DNA of 35,852 nt from Euryarchaeota archaeon UBA501. Lineage in GTDB: Archaea > Thermoplasmatota > Poseidoniia > Poseidoniales > Thalassarchaeaceae. The first letter of the stretch is position 1. Each line of letters opens with the position of its first letter. Under the pieces are notes generated by a model. It did not search any database. It had not been told where the DNA came from and saw only the letters and a program-made list of their open reading frames with translations. Below are positions 8,171-16,210 of the stretch, one piece after another. Position numbers and translations under genes: made by a program. The DNA is taken from NCBI GenBank assembly GCA_002505685.1, contig DAVT01000079.1:1-35852 (forward strand). Reading direction: 5' to 3'.

Positions 8171-11100
8171 TTGTTTAATCTACCACCAGGAAATACCGTT
8201 GACTCGGAAGCTGACTTGAGCGTAGGGCAAAATCAAATGCCCTTTGAAACGGGAGTCATATCTCACTACAAACCTAGGGCGAAAACCGCTTGTGCACACC
8301 GTTTGGTTTACGGTGGAAGGGTCGTGGGTTGGCTTGCTGAGTCTGATGCAAAGCAAACCTTTGTCACAGGAGAAGGCGGGCGTGTTCGCTTGCTTGAATT
8401 ATCGGATGCACACGAATTGAGTGCAAGAGGATCGACATGGAGTGTGAATCAATTTACTGAGGTGGCACGCCGAATTCCAGAGGCCTTTTCAGATCCCTCC
8501 GACGTCGCCTCTCTTCTTGCCCAAGGAGCAGCTGCGCTTCCCATCGATACCACAGACCTCGCTCTATTGGTGGACCGCCTCGTTGAATCAGATGAGGTCA
8601 TTGGAGCTTTGGCGTTTGAGGACGGAGTCGTAATCCATTCTAGTGGAAATTTACCATCCACACCGGAGGATTTGGCCACATTAGGGCAAGAACACCTCCG
8701 GGGAATAGCTGCGAAATTCGATCAACAAGAGTCCCTATCAGCCAATCTACGCCTTGAAGGGGGACAATTGATGCTAACAGAAGCAGGTCAAGCATCTGTT
8801 GCGATTTGGTGTAGCCATGGTTCGGATGCCCATGCGGCACTCGCGAACGCCGCCAGCCTCGTTGGTTCAATCGATGATGAGCAAATGACTGAATTCGAAG
8901 ATCTGCCTGAAGGATTCGTTACCAAAGAGTCCAAGTCGGGTATCGATCAACTGATTTCTCATTTGAGGGCAGCCCATGAAGACCAATTGACAGGGTACAT
9001 AAAGTCAGTCTCTGAGTCGGATGAGCCAGTATATGTGGTACTTGTGAATGGGGTGCCCAGCGGAATTCGGGGGTCGTCAGAGTCATCCCTTTCTGATGCT
9101 ATTCATGCGATGACAACTTCCTCTCGTCGATTGTTAACCCACCGTCTTGAACGGCGGGCAAGACTAGGTTTGGTGGGTTCCACAGTGGAAGATTTCTCAT
9201 TGGCCCACCTCACAGATGCAATTGCAAACTGTCGGACTCGTTCCGATGACCGAAAAAAGTTGATTTCCGGGCGATTGGATGCTCTGTTCGGTTTTGATTT
9301 AGGTTTGGAATCCATGGAATCCGGCCGTTCTACATGGAAGATGTTGGAGACTGGTTCGCCCACAGCGACGTTGATGCCGGTTTCCAGTTCAAAAGTTCTA
9401 ACACCTGCTGGAGGGGAACTCAAAAAACGCCTTGAGCAACTTGAGCACACTCAGATTTCCCTTGAACGAGAAAAGGGCCGTCTAGAGCGTGAACTCGAGG
9501 AAGCACGCGCTTCCAGAGACGATGCTCGAGAACAAATGCATGATTTGGAAGCCTCATTGACAGAAGCCAGAGATGAGCGAAGTGAACTTCACCGGGAAAT
9601 AGATGATATGACCAGCAAAGTTCGCACTGCAGAAGCAGGCATGGATGAAGCGAGTGCACTATCCAATCGTCTCACCAAACGAGTTTCTGAACTTGAACAC
9701 ATGGTGGAGAAAAGAGCCGAAGAATTGGCGAGTGCATTAGGAGAGTTCGATTCAAGAGAAGCTTTGCTTGGAGATTTGCGAGAATTGACTACTCAGGAAG
9801 CCACCGTCAAATCCGAATTGAGTTCCGCTGAAACCCGTTTGGATGAAATTCGTAAAGCCATTGATCACGATGAACGATTACAGCGAGTGCTTACAGAGCA
9901 AGTGAATGCACAACGTGACCGACACCGAACAGGTCAAGGAGAACTAGATGAGGTAGAGCGTCGAATAGAGAATCAGCGAGCAGAATTGGCAGATTTGGAG
10001 GCAGAAGGTCACGCACATCGCCGATTGATGGAAGAGGAGAGGGGGCGAATTCTTGATTCTGAGAGAAAATCGACAATCATGCAATCCGAATTAAGGGAAA
10101 TGATGGAAGAGCGTCGATTGTTGCTACGAGAATTGGGCGATCTCGATGCTAGAAAAGCACAATCTGAAACAGAACTTAGGATGTTGTTAGAACAGGCAGA
10201 AGATATTCAAGAGGCCCACGAAATGGCACTACTTGATCTACAAGAGGCGGATAGAATTCGTGCAAGATTGGCTGAAGAACCACTGGCACAAGCCTTGCTA
10301 GGAGACGAACGTGGGCTTTCGAGTTTAGAACCAGTCTTGGATCGAATGGCCAATGCCAGAAGCCGAGGATATAGTATCGTTCTGTTAGATCGAGCGGTTG
10401 AGCGAGCCTTGTCTATCATTCAACACAGTGTTGATGAGGTTGCCAAAACCCCCCGACATTTACTATCTCTTGAAGTCATGGAGCTGTTGGAGAGACAGGC
10501 TCCAGAGACAGCCTCAACAGTTCGTGGTTTGACACGCTGGTCTGTTCAATCTAGATTAGAACATCAACTCGCTGAAACAGTACAACACGTCGTCATTGAT
10601 TTGGAAGGCCTACTCGATGAATACGAAAGATCAGTGACCATGTTGGCTCAATTGCAGGAAGTCTTGCGGGGTCTCGTTGATTTAGGCCTCCCCTCAGAAG
10701 ATATCAAGCCACTTGAGCGGTTTAGCCACATGCCTGAAGCACTACCATACATTTCCGTAGAAGCACGCAGATTGATTCAGCGTTCCTTGGATGAAATTTA
10801 CCTAGATGCAGATCGAAGAACTGCAGGGGATGCAGTAGGTTTGGCAGAAACAGTAGAAGTTCTAGAATCTCTACTCCGCAGACTCGACGTGGCAGGTCTA
10901 ACCGGGGAAGAACCTTCGGGGGCATTATGGTCATTCCAGCGATCTGGAAGCCTGCCTTTCGAAATCGATGGATTGGCTCGTCACGAACGCCCTGAAATCA
11001 ATAGCGAAGCAGTCCGGCACATGAATCCAGTAGAGGATGTCGCTGATGCGAGCCCAATGTCCTCAGAGATTATCGCGCCAAGCGCTCCTGCTGCGGCTCC

Positions 11101-11401
11101 AACTCCGGAAGCCAGTTCGGCACCTGCTTCAAATTCAACTTGGCAACCGATTGAGCCAGCTTCTGAAACCGATGGGGTGGATATTTCAGCAAGAATTTCT
11201 GCGGGTTTAACTCCCGCAGATGTTACTGGTAATCCAGATGAATCCGCCCTTATGTCAGATATCGATGTAGCACTTTCTGAGGTAGATTCCGCGGCTAGAA
11301 CCAGAGAAGATACCGAGAATGGAGTTGCTCCCCCAGCCGATCCTGTGCGACGCGACGCTCTAGATGACTTGGAGCGCGAATTGTCGGACTTGGACATGTA
11401 G
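8171..11401 (+). CDS. Large coiled-coil protein with N-terminal Roadblock-like regions
   Basis: The 1076-residue protein is unknown to me as a named family. Residues about 1-110 form a small beta-rich unit. Residues 126-233 resemble a Roadblock/LC7 domain (VIGALAFEDGVVIHSSGN followed by a helix and strands). Residues 257-400 contain a YVVLVNGVPSG strand pair recalling DUF2226/DUF4388-type modules. Residues about 415-700 are a long SMC-like coiled coil. Residues 700-930 are helical and globular. An Ala/Pro/Ser-rich linker (about 950-1050) ends in an acidic tail, DDLERELSDLDM, that looks like a docking peptide. There is no signal peptide, membrane helix or Walker motif, so it is probably a cytoplasmic structural protein. 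The start is TTG at 8171, supported by GAGGTG six bases upstream at the end of the Roadblock gene. Confidence 0.82.
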   Translation: MFNLPPGNTVDSEADLSVGQNQMPFETGVISHYKPRAKTACAHRLVYGGRVVGWLAESDAKQTFVTGEGGRVRLLELSDAHELSARGSTWSVNQFTEVARRIPEAFSDPSDVASLLAQGAAALPIDTTDLALLVDRLVESDEVIGALAFEDGVVIHSSGNLPSTPEDLATLGQEHLRGIAAKFDQQESLSANLRLEGGQLMLTEAGQASVAIWCSHGSDAHAALANAASLVGSIDDEQMTEFEDLPEGFVTKESKSGIDQLISHLRAAHEDQLTGYIKSVSESDEPVYVVLVNGVPSGIRGSSESSLSDAIHAMTTSSRRLLTHRLERRARLGLVGSTVEDFSLAHLTDAIANCRTRSDDRKKLISGRLDALFGFDLGLESMESGRSTWKMLETGSPTATLMPVSSSKVLTPAGGELKKRLEQLEHTQISLEREKGRLERELEEARASRDDAREQMHDLEASLTEARDERSELHREIDDMTSKVRTAEAGMDEASALSNRLTKRVSELEHMVEKRAEELASALGEFDSREALLGDLRELTTQEATVKSELSSAETRLDEIRKAIDHDERLQRVLTEQVNAQRDRHRTGQGELDEVERRIENQRAELADLEAEGHAHRRLMEEERGRILDSERKSTIMQSELREMMEERRLLLRELGDLDARKAQSETELRMLLEQAEDIQEAHEMALLDLQEADRIRARLAEEPLAQALLGDERGLSSLEPVLDRMANARSRGYSIVLLDRAVERALSIIQHSVDEVAKTPRHLLSLEVMELLERQAPETASTVRGLTRWSVQSRLEHQLAETVQHVVIDLEGLLDEYERSVTMLAQLQEVLRGLVDLGLPSEDIKPLERFSHMPEALPYISVEARRLIQRSLDEIYLDADRRTAGDAVGLAETVEVLESLLRRLDVAGLTGEEPSGALWSFQRSGSLPFEIDGLARHERPEINSEAVRHMNPVEDVADASPMSSEIIAPSAPAAAPTPEASSAPASNSTWQPIEPASETDGVDISARISAGLTPADVTGNPDESALMSDIDVALSEVDSAARTREDTENGVAPPADPVRRDALDDLERELSDLDM

Positions 11402-11409
11402 GTGAACAC

Positions 11410-11670
11410 ATGGAGAAAGAGGGAACTGAAACCCTCATGGGTCGTATAGAAACTCATGGAGACAAGTTTCCTTGGTACCTTGAAAAAGCCAGTTTCTTGC
11501 TAACTATCGGAGCCGCAATTCTTGTTGGACAATGGATGTGGTTGGAATCAGGATGGAGCGACCAATTACTGTGGCCTGCTACGGTTTGTGTGATGCCTCT
11601 AACGGCCATAATCACAGCAGAAATCATCTCGCGTGTAATTCAAAGATTCCATATTGCCCAGAGCAATTAA
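11410..11670 (+). CDS. Small two-helix membrane protein
   Basis: The 86-residue product has an amphipathic N-terminus and two hydrophobic segments (about residues 28-45, FLLTIGAAILVGQWMW, and 53-75, LLWPATVCVMPLTAIITAEII). It starts at ATG 11410, eight bases after the coiled-coil gene, with GGTGA in front, so it is the third member of that operon. It could be the membrane partner of the coiled-coil/Roadblock pair. That role is inferred from position alone. Its stop codon abuts the end of the convergent minus-strand membrane protein gene. Confidence 0.75.
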   Translation: MEKEGTETLMGRIETHGDKFPWYLEKASFLLTIGAAILVGQWMWLESGWSDQLLWPATVCVMPLTAIITAEIISRVIQRFHIAQSN

Positions 11671-12915
11671 TCACGGATTTGTTTTGACCTTGCTCAGTGC
11701 TGATTCAATCAAACCGGATACTCTTTGCCAAGGTACAATGTATCTCAATCCAGCAACAAATGTCAGGAATAGCATTGCTGAAATGACCTTTCCATAGGTT
11801 AGGCGAAGTTCCAGTGATTCCTTGACTTGTCCACTCCATTGCCCAGATCCAGTCCAACTGACAACATCGATAATCAAATCATCAAACTTCAACGCAAGCA
11901 TTGTGACAAATGCAACTGAAAAGATGACAACTACCGTATGCTGCATGTGGGTATTGAGGATACTTTGGAATTGCCTTACATACTCTGGATCTTTTTTGCA
12001 AGATTCTGGCAATCTGAATGCATATTCAAGGAAACGAATTGTGGCCTGAGCGGTTTCAGAAAATACCATCAGCAGTACTGCAACCAACAGGAGTTCCCAA
12101 ACTTGACTTGAGATCAAACCTCCTAGAGTGTCAGCCTCCCCAATCTGGGTGGGCAATGGGTTCAGGCCAGGTGAATGCGGATCCGATACACTGGCAAGTT
12201 GACTTACTACCCCTTCATAGGAAAGCAGAGCATAGATTCCGAGATAGACGAGCATGTAGGCCATTGACCAATTGACCATTCTCTTTGAGAGACCCCAAAT
12301 TCCCATCAATCCAAACAATACCGGAGCGAGGAACAACAGGACAATCAGTAACTGAATGTATACAGATAATGGCCAAACCAAATGATTGGCATGATTCATC
12401 GAATCATCTGCATTTCCAAATGGTAAGTATAAATCAAAACTCATAATCATTCCAAATGTCCAAGTTAGAAGGAACATTCCTGCCAAGAATAGAATCATCG
12501 ATCCAAGGAGGCCAAGAGTGATTTTTCGACGTCTTGCAGGAGGCTGGAAATTCAGTGCAACCCAAGCCCCAGCAATCGCCATACTGAGTAGAATTGGGAC
12601 AAAATAGCGTCCATCTCCTTCGTTGCCCTGCCCTGTTACCCAATCTGGTAAGGGAAGACCATCCAAACCTCCACCATCGGTCAATGTGTCTTCTATTTGA
12701 TCGAGCGTTAGGGTGTGATCAAGAGCAGGGCACCAAGCTCCAGTGCTTGCATAATCCGGGTGGCAGTGACCAAACACACGTGTCATCGTTAGGAACAACC
12801 AAATCAATGCCAATGTAGCCACAAGTTGAAGACAAACAACACGCCATTCTTTGCGCAAAACACGCAAATGTAGACTGGTCATCCCTTCCTCTTGTTGTGC
12901 TACATCATCTGCCAT
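11671..12915 (-). CDS. Multispan membrane protein of the DUF58 operon
   Basis: The 414-residue product has about eight hydrophobic helices. The first (VVCLQLVATLALIWLFLTM) is followed by an extracytoplasmic loop with two cysteines (GHCHPDYASTGAWCPA), and the remaining helices run to near residue 395. There is no recognised catalytic motif. It starts at ATG 12915 with a strong GGGAGGTGA site overlapping the end of the DUF58 gene, so the two are tightly coupled. In related operons this third position is often taken by a DUF4129 or transglutaminase-type membrane protein, which this does not obviously match. It is probably a partner of the DUF58 protein. Function unknown. Confidence 0.8.
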   Translation of the reverse strand: MADDVAQQEEGMTSLHLRVLRKEWRVVCLQLVATLALIWLFLTMTRVFGHCHPDYASTGAWCPALDHTLTLDQIEDTLTDGGGLDGLPLPDWVTGQGNEGDGRYFVPILLSMAIAGAWVALNFQPPARRRKITLGLLGSMILFLAGMFLLTWTFGMIMSFDLYLPFGNADDSMNHANHLVWPLSVYIQLLIVLLFLAPVLFGLMGIWGLSKRMVNWSMAYMLVYLGIYALLSYEGVVSQLASVSDPHSPGLNPLPTQIGEADTLGGLISSQVWELLLVAVLLMVFSETAQATIRFLEYAFRLPESCKKDPEYVRQFQSILNTHMQHTVVVIFSVAFVTMLALKFDDLIIDVVSWTGSGQWSGQVKESLELRLTYGKVISAMLFLTFVAGLRYIVPWQRVSGLIESALSKVKTNP

Positions 12916-12927
12916 ATTCTCACCTCC

Positions 12928-14178
12928 CTACATCTTCACCTGCAACAATGCTTGACTCAATTCAACATCAGGCATCCAATCAATGACGCGAGCACCATAA
13001 CCGGCAACCGCAGAAAGCCGATTTTGCCGCTCAAGCTTCATGACTTCGTATGACATTCTAGGGATTCGGCTTACCAATCTCTCATAGTCTATACTAGATG
13101 GGCTAAGGATAACCACTTCATGCCCCCTTCCAGCCAAATCTCGGATCGCGTGAGGTACAGTCCCATCACCTTCTAGACTTGAGATTACGAATACGGGGCT
13201 CCCTCGGCTAAATCTTGGTGCCAATGAATTGGTTACTGCTTGTAGTGGCATATCTCCCTTTGGCGCAACCCCTGCCAAACTGGATAGGACCTTGAAGTAC
13301 TGTTTATCTCCACCGTCCGCAGGTAAATATGACAACTTATCATCGTATACTGCAAGTGCCACAGAATCTCTCCGCTTGATGAAGTAGGAAGCCAAACTCG
13401 CTGCTGCCACAGTCCCCATTTCCAGTGGATTCTTCAGTACAGTTCCAATTCGGCTGATGTCTCTAGAATCGAGTAATATGAACACATCCGTAACCGCATC
13501 CCTACACTTTTCATTGACCATCATAACTCCAGTTCGAGCAAATGCCTTCCAATTGATAATCTTGAATGGATCACCGGGTACGTATTCTCTTAGTGAATAG
13601 AATTCAGAACCGGGCCCCGGAGTTCTCAGTGTCATTGCTCCAGTGTACATCTTTGGCGTCCGACTTCGAATCATTGCTTCTTCAATTTCACGTACTTGTG
13701 GGAATACGATTAGCCCCGAGCGGTGGTCAATATACATCTCTTGGCTGAAGAGGTTGAATGTGTTGCGATAGCGAACCGAGACGGGTCCAAATGAATAATG
13801 GCCACGAAGAGGGCAACGCAAAACATAGCGAATCCTTGTTGTTTCACCGGGTCCAAGGTTGACTCGCATGTAATTGAGTCCACTACGCAATTTCATTTCG
13901 TGTGGTACGTTATCGAAAATCTCCAATTGTTGTGTACGTCTGAATGAACTATTGGTAATTGCCAATTCAACGTACAAATCGTCTCCTTTGTACAAATTGT
14001 CAGCAGACAATGTACGGACGACCTCCAACTGACCATGTCCAACAACCCATGAATTGATAGCAAGGAAGGCAATGAACATCAAGCCAAGGATCATCAATTG
14101 GAAGTTGGCGATCATCATTCCAATCAAGACCAAAGAGATACCAGAGGTCATGAGTAGAGCTGCCTTACGTGTCCACAT
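12928..14178 (-). CDS. DUF58 domain protein (vWA-like, MoxR-associated type)
   Basis: The protein starts with two membrane helices (about residues 7-45) and a beta-rich region with ITNSSFRRTQQLEIFDNVP, as in the large DUF58 proteins. It then shows the hallmark GSEFYSLREYVPGDPFKIINWKAFARTG of the DUF58 domain and a von Willebrand A-like core, DVFILLDSRD. The metal-binding (MIDAS) motif is not a standard D-X-S-X-S, so metal binding is doubtful. DUF58 proteins are normally encoded with a MoxR AAA+ ATPase and are thought to take part in membrane-linked chaperone or assembly tasks. The start ATG 14178 follows TAAGGAGGTGA, which overlaps the stop of the upstream DUF4350-like gene. It is the second gene of a three-gene minus-strand operon. 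Confidence 0.9.
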   Translation of the reverse strand: MWTRKAALLMTSGISLVLIGMMIANFQLMILGLMFIAFLAINSWVVGHGQLEVVRTLSADNLYKGDDLYVELAITNSSFRRTQQLEIFDNVPHEMKLRSGLNYMRVNLGPGETTRIRYVLRCPLRGHYSFGPVSVRYRNTFNLFSQEMYIDHRSGLIVFPQVREIEEAMIRSRTPKMYTGAMTLRTPGPGSEFYSLREYVPGDPFKIINWKAFARTGVMMVNEKCRDAVTDVFILLDSRDISRIGTVLKNPLEMGTVAAASLASYFIKRRDSVALAVYDDKLSYLPADGGDKQYFKVLSSLAGVAPKGDMPLQAVTNSLAPRFSRGSPVFVISSLEGDGTVPHAIRDLAGRGHEVVILSPSSIDYERLVSRIPRMSYEVMKLERQNRLSAVAGYGARVIDWMPDVELSQALLQVKM

Positions 14179-14192
14179 ATTCTCTCACCTCC

Positions 14193-15851
14193 TTACTTCC
14201 GTCCCCACATTTTGACTCGTTTGACAACGGCCACAAGTTGCTCCAAGCTGTAATTTCGATCTTCAAATACGAATTTAACCAGTACGGGGTCACTAATCAT
14301 CTTCTGCAATTCACGGGCAGGTAGAGCATCAAACTCATCTCGAGTCAGTGAATTCAAATTCCTAACTCTAGACAATAATACTTGTTTTACTTTATTTGGA
14401 CGTTGATAATATCCATATCGCCTAGCATCTCCAAATCCATAGTAGATGATGCTGAAAACGTGCCGCCATGGTTCAGGATCTACCTTCTTGATGATGACGG
14501 CCTCGAATGTGATAAATAGAGCCAAAAACAGGAAGAGCATTGCCATCCAATCATTCGTGAAGTACACCAAAATGTAGTAAATCAGACTGTAGGTATCACT
14601 GAGGGCATTGGTTTGCTGATGTCGACTTTCGTCAAAGATAACTTGCTTACCCTGAGCAGAAGTTCCATTGTCAGCATCGTTTGCAAGAAGAGATTCTGCG
14701 ATGATGTCAAGGACCCAACGACGATTGTCATTGCTGGGCATTACATTACCATTGAGTGCCCCATACCTTTCCGCATTGGTATTCTCCCAATCATAAATGG
14801 CATTCATCAGGGCTGAACCATCACTGACGAAAATAGCGCGACCCATTGGTGTGCCACCAGGTTCCTCTTCGCAATCGCGGTTGTCACACACCTTAATCGC
14901 CATAGTGAATGGGCCTGCCTCATCACTTTCGATTCCTCCACCCTCAAATCCAACATCTCCTTCGCCATCATCATTCGTGTCGAGATAAGAGTCCTGACTG
15001 GAACGTCCCCAAGCGTATATGTTGTCGCTAGGCTCTTCCGCATCTTCCTTGTCAAATGCTGATGGGGTATTCAGTAGGACGTTGTAATTCGTACTGAAGT
15101 TCCAGAATTGGGTGCCCTCTGAATCGGTTTCTATGTGGTGGGCACATAGACCGGCTTCAGAGAAAGTAGGTACGGTCCCATCGGGTGCCCCAGCGATTCG
15201 GTCAAGACGATCGATGACTCCATCATTGTCAGAATCTCCAAAGCATGGATGTTGAATGGAACGGTCTAATCCGGTGTAGTCGTATGGATTGGAAGAGTTC
15301 ATCCACACATATTCGTAACCCAATTCGCGTGCCCAAGCATCTTCATCATACAATTGATGTCCACTATATCCTAAGCCGAAAACATCTGCTAGACTAGCGG
15401 CATATCCAAAATCATCCATCACCAGCAAAGTTCCTCCAGCAGCAAAGTACTCGATGATTGCATTGATTTCGGTAGCAGTGTATCCCTCACTTTCACTCCA
15501 TTGAACCACACTTGCATCTCCCGTAAAACGGGGCAAAGAAATGGTATCCTGTTCAACACCAGTGACAATGAAAACGGTATCTTCAGGGTTTTCTATTTCA
15601 CCCAGCAGAACTGGGCTTGAAATCATGCTTGTGGTATCCACGCCCATGTTTTTCAAATCAGCACGGAATGCGGACAAATCATCCCAATCATCATCGTAAG
15701 CTGAGAGGTGTGGGTCACTGTCGACTAGGTATGAACTAACAATACTCAGCAACAACAGAGCAAGCACAGAATAGAACGCCAACATCAAACCGACTCTACG
15801 CGTTTTCCGCGATTTCAGCACAGTTTTGATGTCCACTGAGCCAATTTTCAT
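14193..15851 (-). CDS. DUF4350-like membrane protein
   Basis: The 552-residue product has one N-terminal helix (about 20-42, LMLAFYSVLALLLLSIVSSYL). A large external domain follows, with a segment (AINAIIEYFAAGGTLLVMDDFG-like) typical of DUF4350 proteins, and then a second helix near 425-447 and a cytoplasmic tail. Inside the external domain a DSDNDGVIDRLD loop near residues 204-216, and a DTNDDGEGD stretch near 287, look like calcium-binding thrombospondin type 3 or EF-hand-like loops; this is less usual in the family. It is first in the operon with DUF58 and the multispan protein. The start at ATG 15851 is preceded by GGGGAG. Its leader holds two abutting palindromes (15866-15898). Confidence 0.8.
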   Translation of the reverse strand: MKIGSVDIKTVLKSRKTRRVGLMLAFYSVLALLLLSIVSSYLVDSDPHLSAYDDDWDDLSAFRADLKNMGVDTTSMISSPVLLGEIENPEDTVFIVTGVEQDTISLPRFTGDASVVQWSESEGYTATEINAIIEYFAAGGTLLVMDDFGYAASLADVFGLGYSGHQLYDEDAWARELGYEYVWMNSSNPYDYTGLDRSIQHPCFGDSDNDGVIDRLDRIAGAPDGTVPTFSEAGLCAHHIETDSEGTQFWNFSTNYNVLLNTPSAFDKEDAEEPSDNIYAWGRSSQDSYLDTNDDGEGDVGFEGGGIESDEAGPFTMAIKVCDNRDCEEEPGGTPMGRAIFVSDGSALMNAIYDWENTNAERYGALNGNVMPSNDNRRWVLDIIAESLLANDADNGTSAQGKQVIFDESRHQQTNALSDTYSLIYYILVYFTNDWMAMLFLFLALFITFEAVIIKKVDPEPWRHVFSIIYYGFGDARRYGYYQRPNKVKQVLLSRVRNLNSLTRDEFDALPARELQKMISDPVLVKFVFEDRNYSLEQLVAVVKRVKMWGRK

Positions 15852-15865
15852 GCTGACAAGCTCCC

Positions 15866-15898
15866 CACATCCATAGGATGTGCAGCGGCGAGACGCTG
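15866..15898. promoter_or_regulatory. Two abutting inverted repeats in the leader of the DUF4350/DUF58 operon
   Basis: CACATCC-ATA-GGATGTG (15866-15882) abuts CAGCG-N6-CGCTG (15883-15898). On the minus strand the first hairpin sits directly before the GGGGAG ribosome site of the DUF4350-like gene. Both repeats are perfect. The first shares the CC-N3-GG core seen elsewhere in this window. A leader-structure or operator role is inference. Confidence 0.5.
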
Positions 15899-15957
15899 AA
15901 CCAAGCCTTAAGACGGTTTGGGGGCGATGGGAGAGACAGTATCAGCCGAATTTTACA

Positions 15958-16200
15958 TCAACGACTCAAATGAACATCCTCGTCAATCGTGGCCACTTCT
16001 TCTGTTGGTATGACCAAATGCTCACCGAATGTTGGCCATGGTAGCAGGCTAGGGTCCAATCCCTCATCTAAATCCAACAATAATCCAAGCACTTCCCCCC
16101 CCACATCATCGATAAACAAGTCGACAATGATGCCGAGGAGGTCTCCGCGACTATCCACGACTCTTCTACCAGATAGTTCTGTAGAGAATGCTGCTGGCAT
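15958..16200 (-). CDS. PRC-barrel domain protein
   Basis: The 80-residue product matches the PRC-barrel pattern: LSGRRVVDSRGDLLGIIVDLFID, then a second half, GEVLGLLLDLDEG and HLVIPTEEVATI. PRC-barrels are small beta-barrels that act as docking modules; in archaea they occur in RNA-processing and cell-division proteins. I chose ATG 16200 because the sequence GAGGTGA lies six bases upstream, starting immediately at the Cdc48 stop codon; the in-frame TTG at 16224 would overlap Cdc48 and has no such site. It therefore follows Cdc48 with a 10-base gap and is almost certainly translated from the same mRNA. A role as adaptor or cofactor of Cdc48 or of division proteins is inference. Confidence 0.82.
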   Translation of the reverse strand: MPAAFSTELSGRRVVDSRGDLLGIIVDLFIDDVGGEVLGLLLDLDEGLDPSLLPWPTFGEHLVIPTEEVATIDEDVHLSR

Positions 16201-16210
16201 TACATTCACC

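Noticed and set aside
10981..11457. 158-residue minus-strand frame over the end of the coiled-coil gene
   Set aside because: Ser/Ala-rich mirror of the Ala/Pro linker coding region; no ribosome site or motif.
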